Of a DNA stretch of 7,004 nt, positions 6,015-7,004 are shown piece after piece. This DNA is from Alphaproteobacteria bacterium (lineage in GTDB: Bacteria; Pseudomonadota; Alphaproteobacteria; Geminicoccales; Geminicoccaceae): assembly GCA_026982585.1 (NCBI GenBank), contig JALSGW010000006.1:1-7004 (forward strand). Direction: 5' to 3'. How positions within the stretch are numbered: the stretch's first letter is position 1; every line of letters starts with the position of its first letter. The position numbers and the translations under genes were made by a program. The notes under the pieces are model-generated. The model was given only the letters and a program-made list of their open reading frames with translations. It was not told the DNA's origin and did not search any database.

Positions 6015-7004
6015 GTGTCCCCTTCGGTCCTCGCCGGTGATCGCGTGTGCGAAGCCCTGTCCGAGCCGACCCGTCTTCGGCTGCTGGAGCAGCTGCCCTT
6101 TGCCCTGTTCGACGACCGGGGCCGCTATCGCAGCGCGAGCCCCGCCTGGTGCGCCCTGTTCGGGCTCGAAGGACGGGTGGCGGGGCGGTGCTGGCGGCAG
6201 GGCGGGGAGCTGGATGACGCCCTGGGCGAGGCCCTGGCCGAGGCCGGGGAGGAGGTGCGGGAGCTGAGCTTCTGCCGCATGGGGGCGGATGGGATATGCC
6301 GGCGGCTCGGGCTGCGCATCTGGCGGGCGGATGAGGGGGTGGTGGCGGTGGTGCGGGAGGTGGCGATCCCCCGCGACTGCGATCCCGTCGTCCACCGCCA
6401 GCAGCAGCAGCTCGCCCTCGCCGCCCGCATCGCCCGGCTCGGCTACTGGCATTACGATTTCCGCAGCGGCGGCTGCTACTGGTCGCCGGAGCTGTGGCGG
6501 ATCGTCGGGCGCAGCCCGGAATCCTTCCCCCTCACCTTCGCCCGCCGGCTCGAGGTGTTCCATCCCGAGGACCGGCAGGAGCGGCAGCGGGTGTGGGCGG
6601 AGGCGATCGCGGCGCGGCGCGGCTTCACCCACCGCGCCCGCATCCTGCGGCCGGACGGCAGCGTCCGCCACGTGTTCACCCGCGGCCTCTGCCAGCTCAC
6701 CGAGGAGGGCGAGATCGCCGGCTATTTCGGCATCCTCCAGGACATCACCGAGGAGGTGGAGCTGGAGCAGCGGCTGCGCCGGGAGGCGGAGCGCAACCGG
6801 CTCTATCGGGCCTTGTTCGAGCATCTGCCGGAGCCGGCCTGGATCACGGACCGGGAGGGGCGCTGCCGGCTCGCCAATCCCGCCGCCTGCCGGCAGCTGG
6901 GTCTGCGGCCCCTGGAGGATGCGGACGGGGATCCCGGCCCGCAGGCGGAGGCGGTGGCGGGGTTGCGGCGGGCGGAGCGTCGGGTGCTGCGGACGGGGGA
7001 TGTG
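6015..7004 (+). CDS. Multi-PAS sensory protein, N-terminal part (cut by right edge)
   Basis: The reading frame is open from 6015 to the last base, giving 330 residues with no stop. Three PAS-type regions are visible. The first is about residues 22-115 (LEQLPFALFDDRGRYRSASP). The second, about 135-255, is a clear PAS_3-type fold with GYWHYDFRSGGCYWSPELW, FHPEDR, ILRPDGSVRHV and GYFGILQDITE. The third begins at about 262 (LYRALFEHLPEPAWITDREG) and is cut. A charged connecting helix covers about 247-262. No membrane segment or signal peptide is seen, so it is a cytoplasmic sensor. The output domain (histidine kinase, GGDEF/EAL or other) lies beyond the window. GTG 6015 is chosen because a GGGG sits 7 bases upstream and the candidate promoter would give it a normal leader. 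An in-frame ATG at 5982 would add MRCCCQRRGVA, has no Shine-Dalgarno and looks non-coding. Confidence 0.82.
   Translation, partial: MSPSVLAGDRVCEALSEPTRLRLLEQLPFALFDDRGRYRSASPAWCALFGLEGRVAGRCWRQGGELDDALGEALAEAGEEVRELSFCRMGADGICRRLGLRIWRADEGVVAVVREVAIPRDCDPVVHRQQQQLALAARIARLGYWHYDFRSGGCYWSPELWRIVGRSPESFPLTFARRLEVFHPEDRQERQRVWAEAIAARRGFTHRARILRPDGSVRHVFTRGLCQLTEEGEIAGYFGILQDITEEVELEQRLRREAERNRLYRALFEHLPEPAWITDREGRCRLANPAACRQLGLRPLEDADGDPGPQAEAVAGLRRAERRVLRTGDV

Noticed and set aside
5916..6824. 302-residue minus-strand frame opposite the PAS gene
   Set aside because: Pro/Ala/Leu-rich antisense reading; the plus strand shows unmistakable PAS motifs and remains open to the window end.

Overview
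The window is very GC-rich (roughly 70% by eye), densely packed bacterial DNA, with strong GC preference at third codon positions and good Shine-Dalgarno sites before some genes. Gene content and codon style suggest a high-GC Pseudomonadota (proteobacterium); nothing seen fixes the genus. I see six protein genes, two of them cut by the window edges. I see no tRNA, rRNA, CRISPR array, insertion sequence or integrase.

Layout. On the minus strand, reading leftward from 2076, a GMC-family FAD oxidoreductase (2076-442) is followed after 4 bases by a Wzx-like polysaccharide flippase (437 to beyond the left edge). This pair looks like the edge of a surface-polysaccharide or glycolipid locus. A 137-base divergent intergenic region (2077-2213) contains a perfect 7-bp inverted repeat and separates the pair from a rightward series. 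That series is a ZIP-family metal transporter (2214-2990), a PYROXD2/phytoene-dehydrogenase-like FAD oxidoreductase (3032-4630), a GT-B fold glycosyltransferase (4698-5927) and the start of a multi-PAS signalling protein (6015 to beyond the right edge). Gaps between the rightward genes are 41, 67 and 87 bases. The first two contain GC-rich hairpins. The third is AT-rich and carries a perfect TTGACA hexamer.

How the genes may work together. The flippase, the glycosyltransferase and probably the GMC enzyme fit a glycan assembly and export theme: sugar transfer at the cytoplasmic face, oxidative tailoring of a sugar or lipid alcohol, and flipping of the lipid-linked product. The ZIP transporter and the PYROXD2-like enzyme may be unrelated housekeeping neighbours. 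The PAS protein probably starts its own transcription unit and is the N-terminal sensory part of a histidine kinase or cyclic-di-GMP enzyme whose output domain lies outside the window.

I did not find a convincing new defence, mobile or RNA system. The most useful leads are the pairing of a GMC oxidoreductase with a flippase, the inverted repeat between the divergent genes, the ZIP protein that keeps a BbZIP-type two-metal site on a shortened N-terminus, and the abrupt composition change at the 3' end of the glycosyltransferase. Very long open frames on the opposite strands of the real genes are side effects of high GC and were left out.
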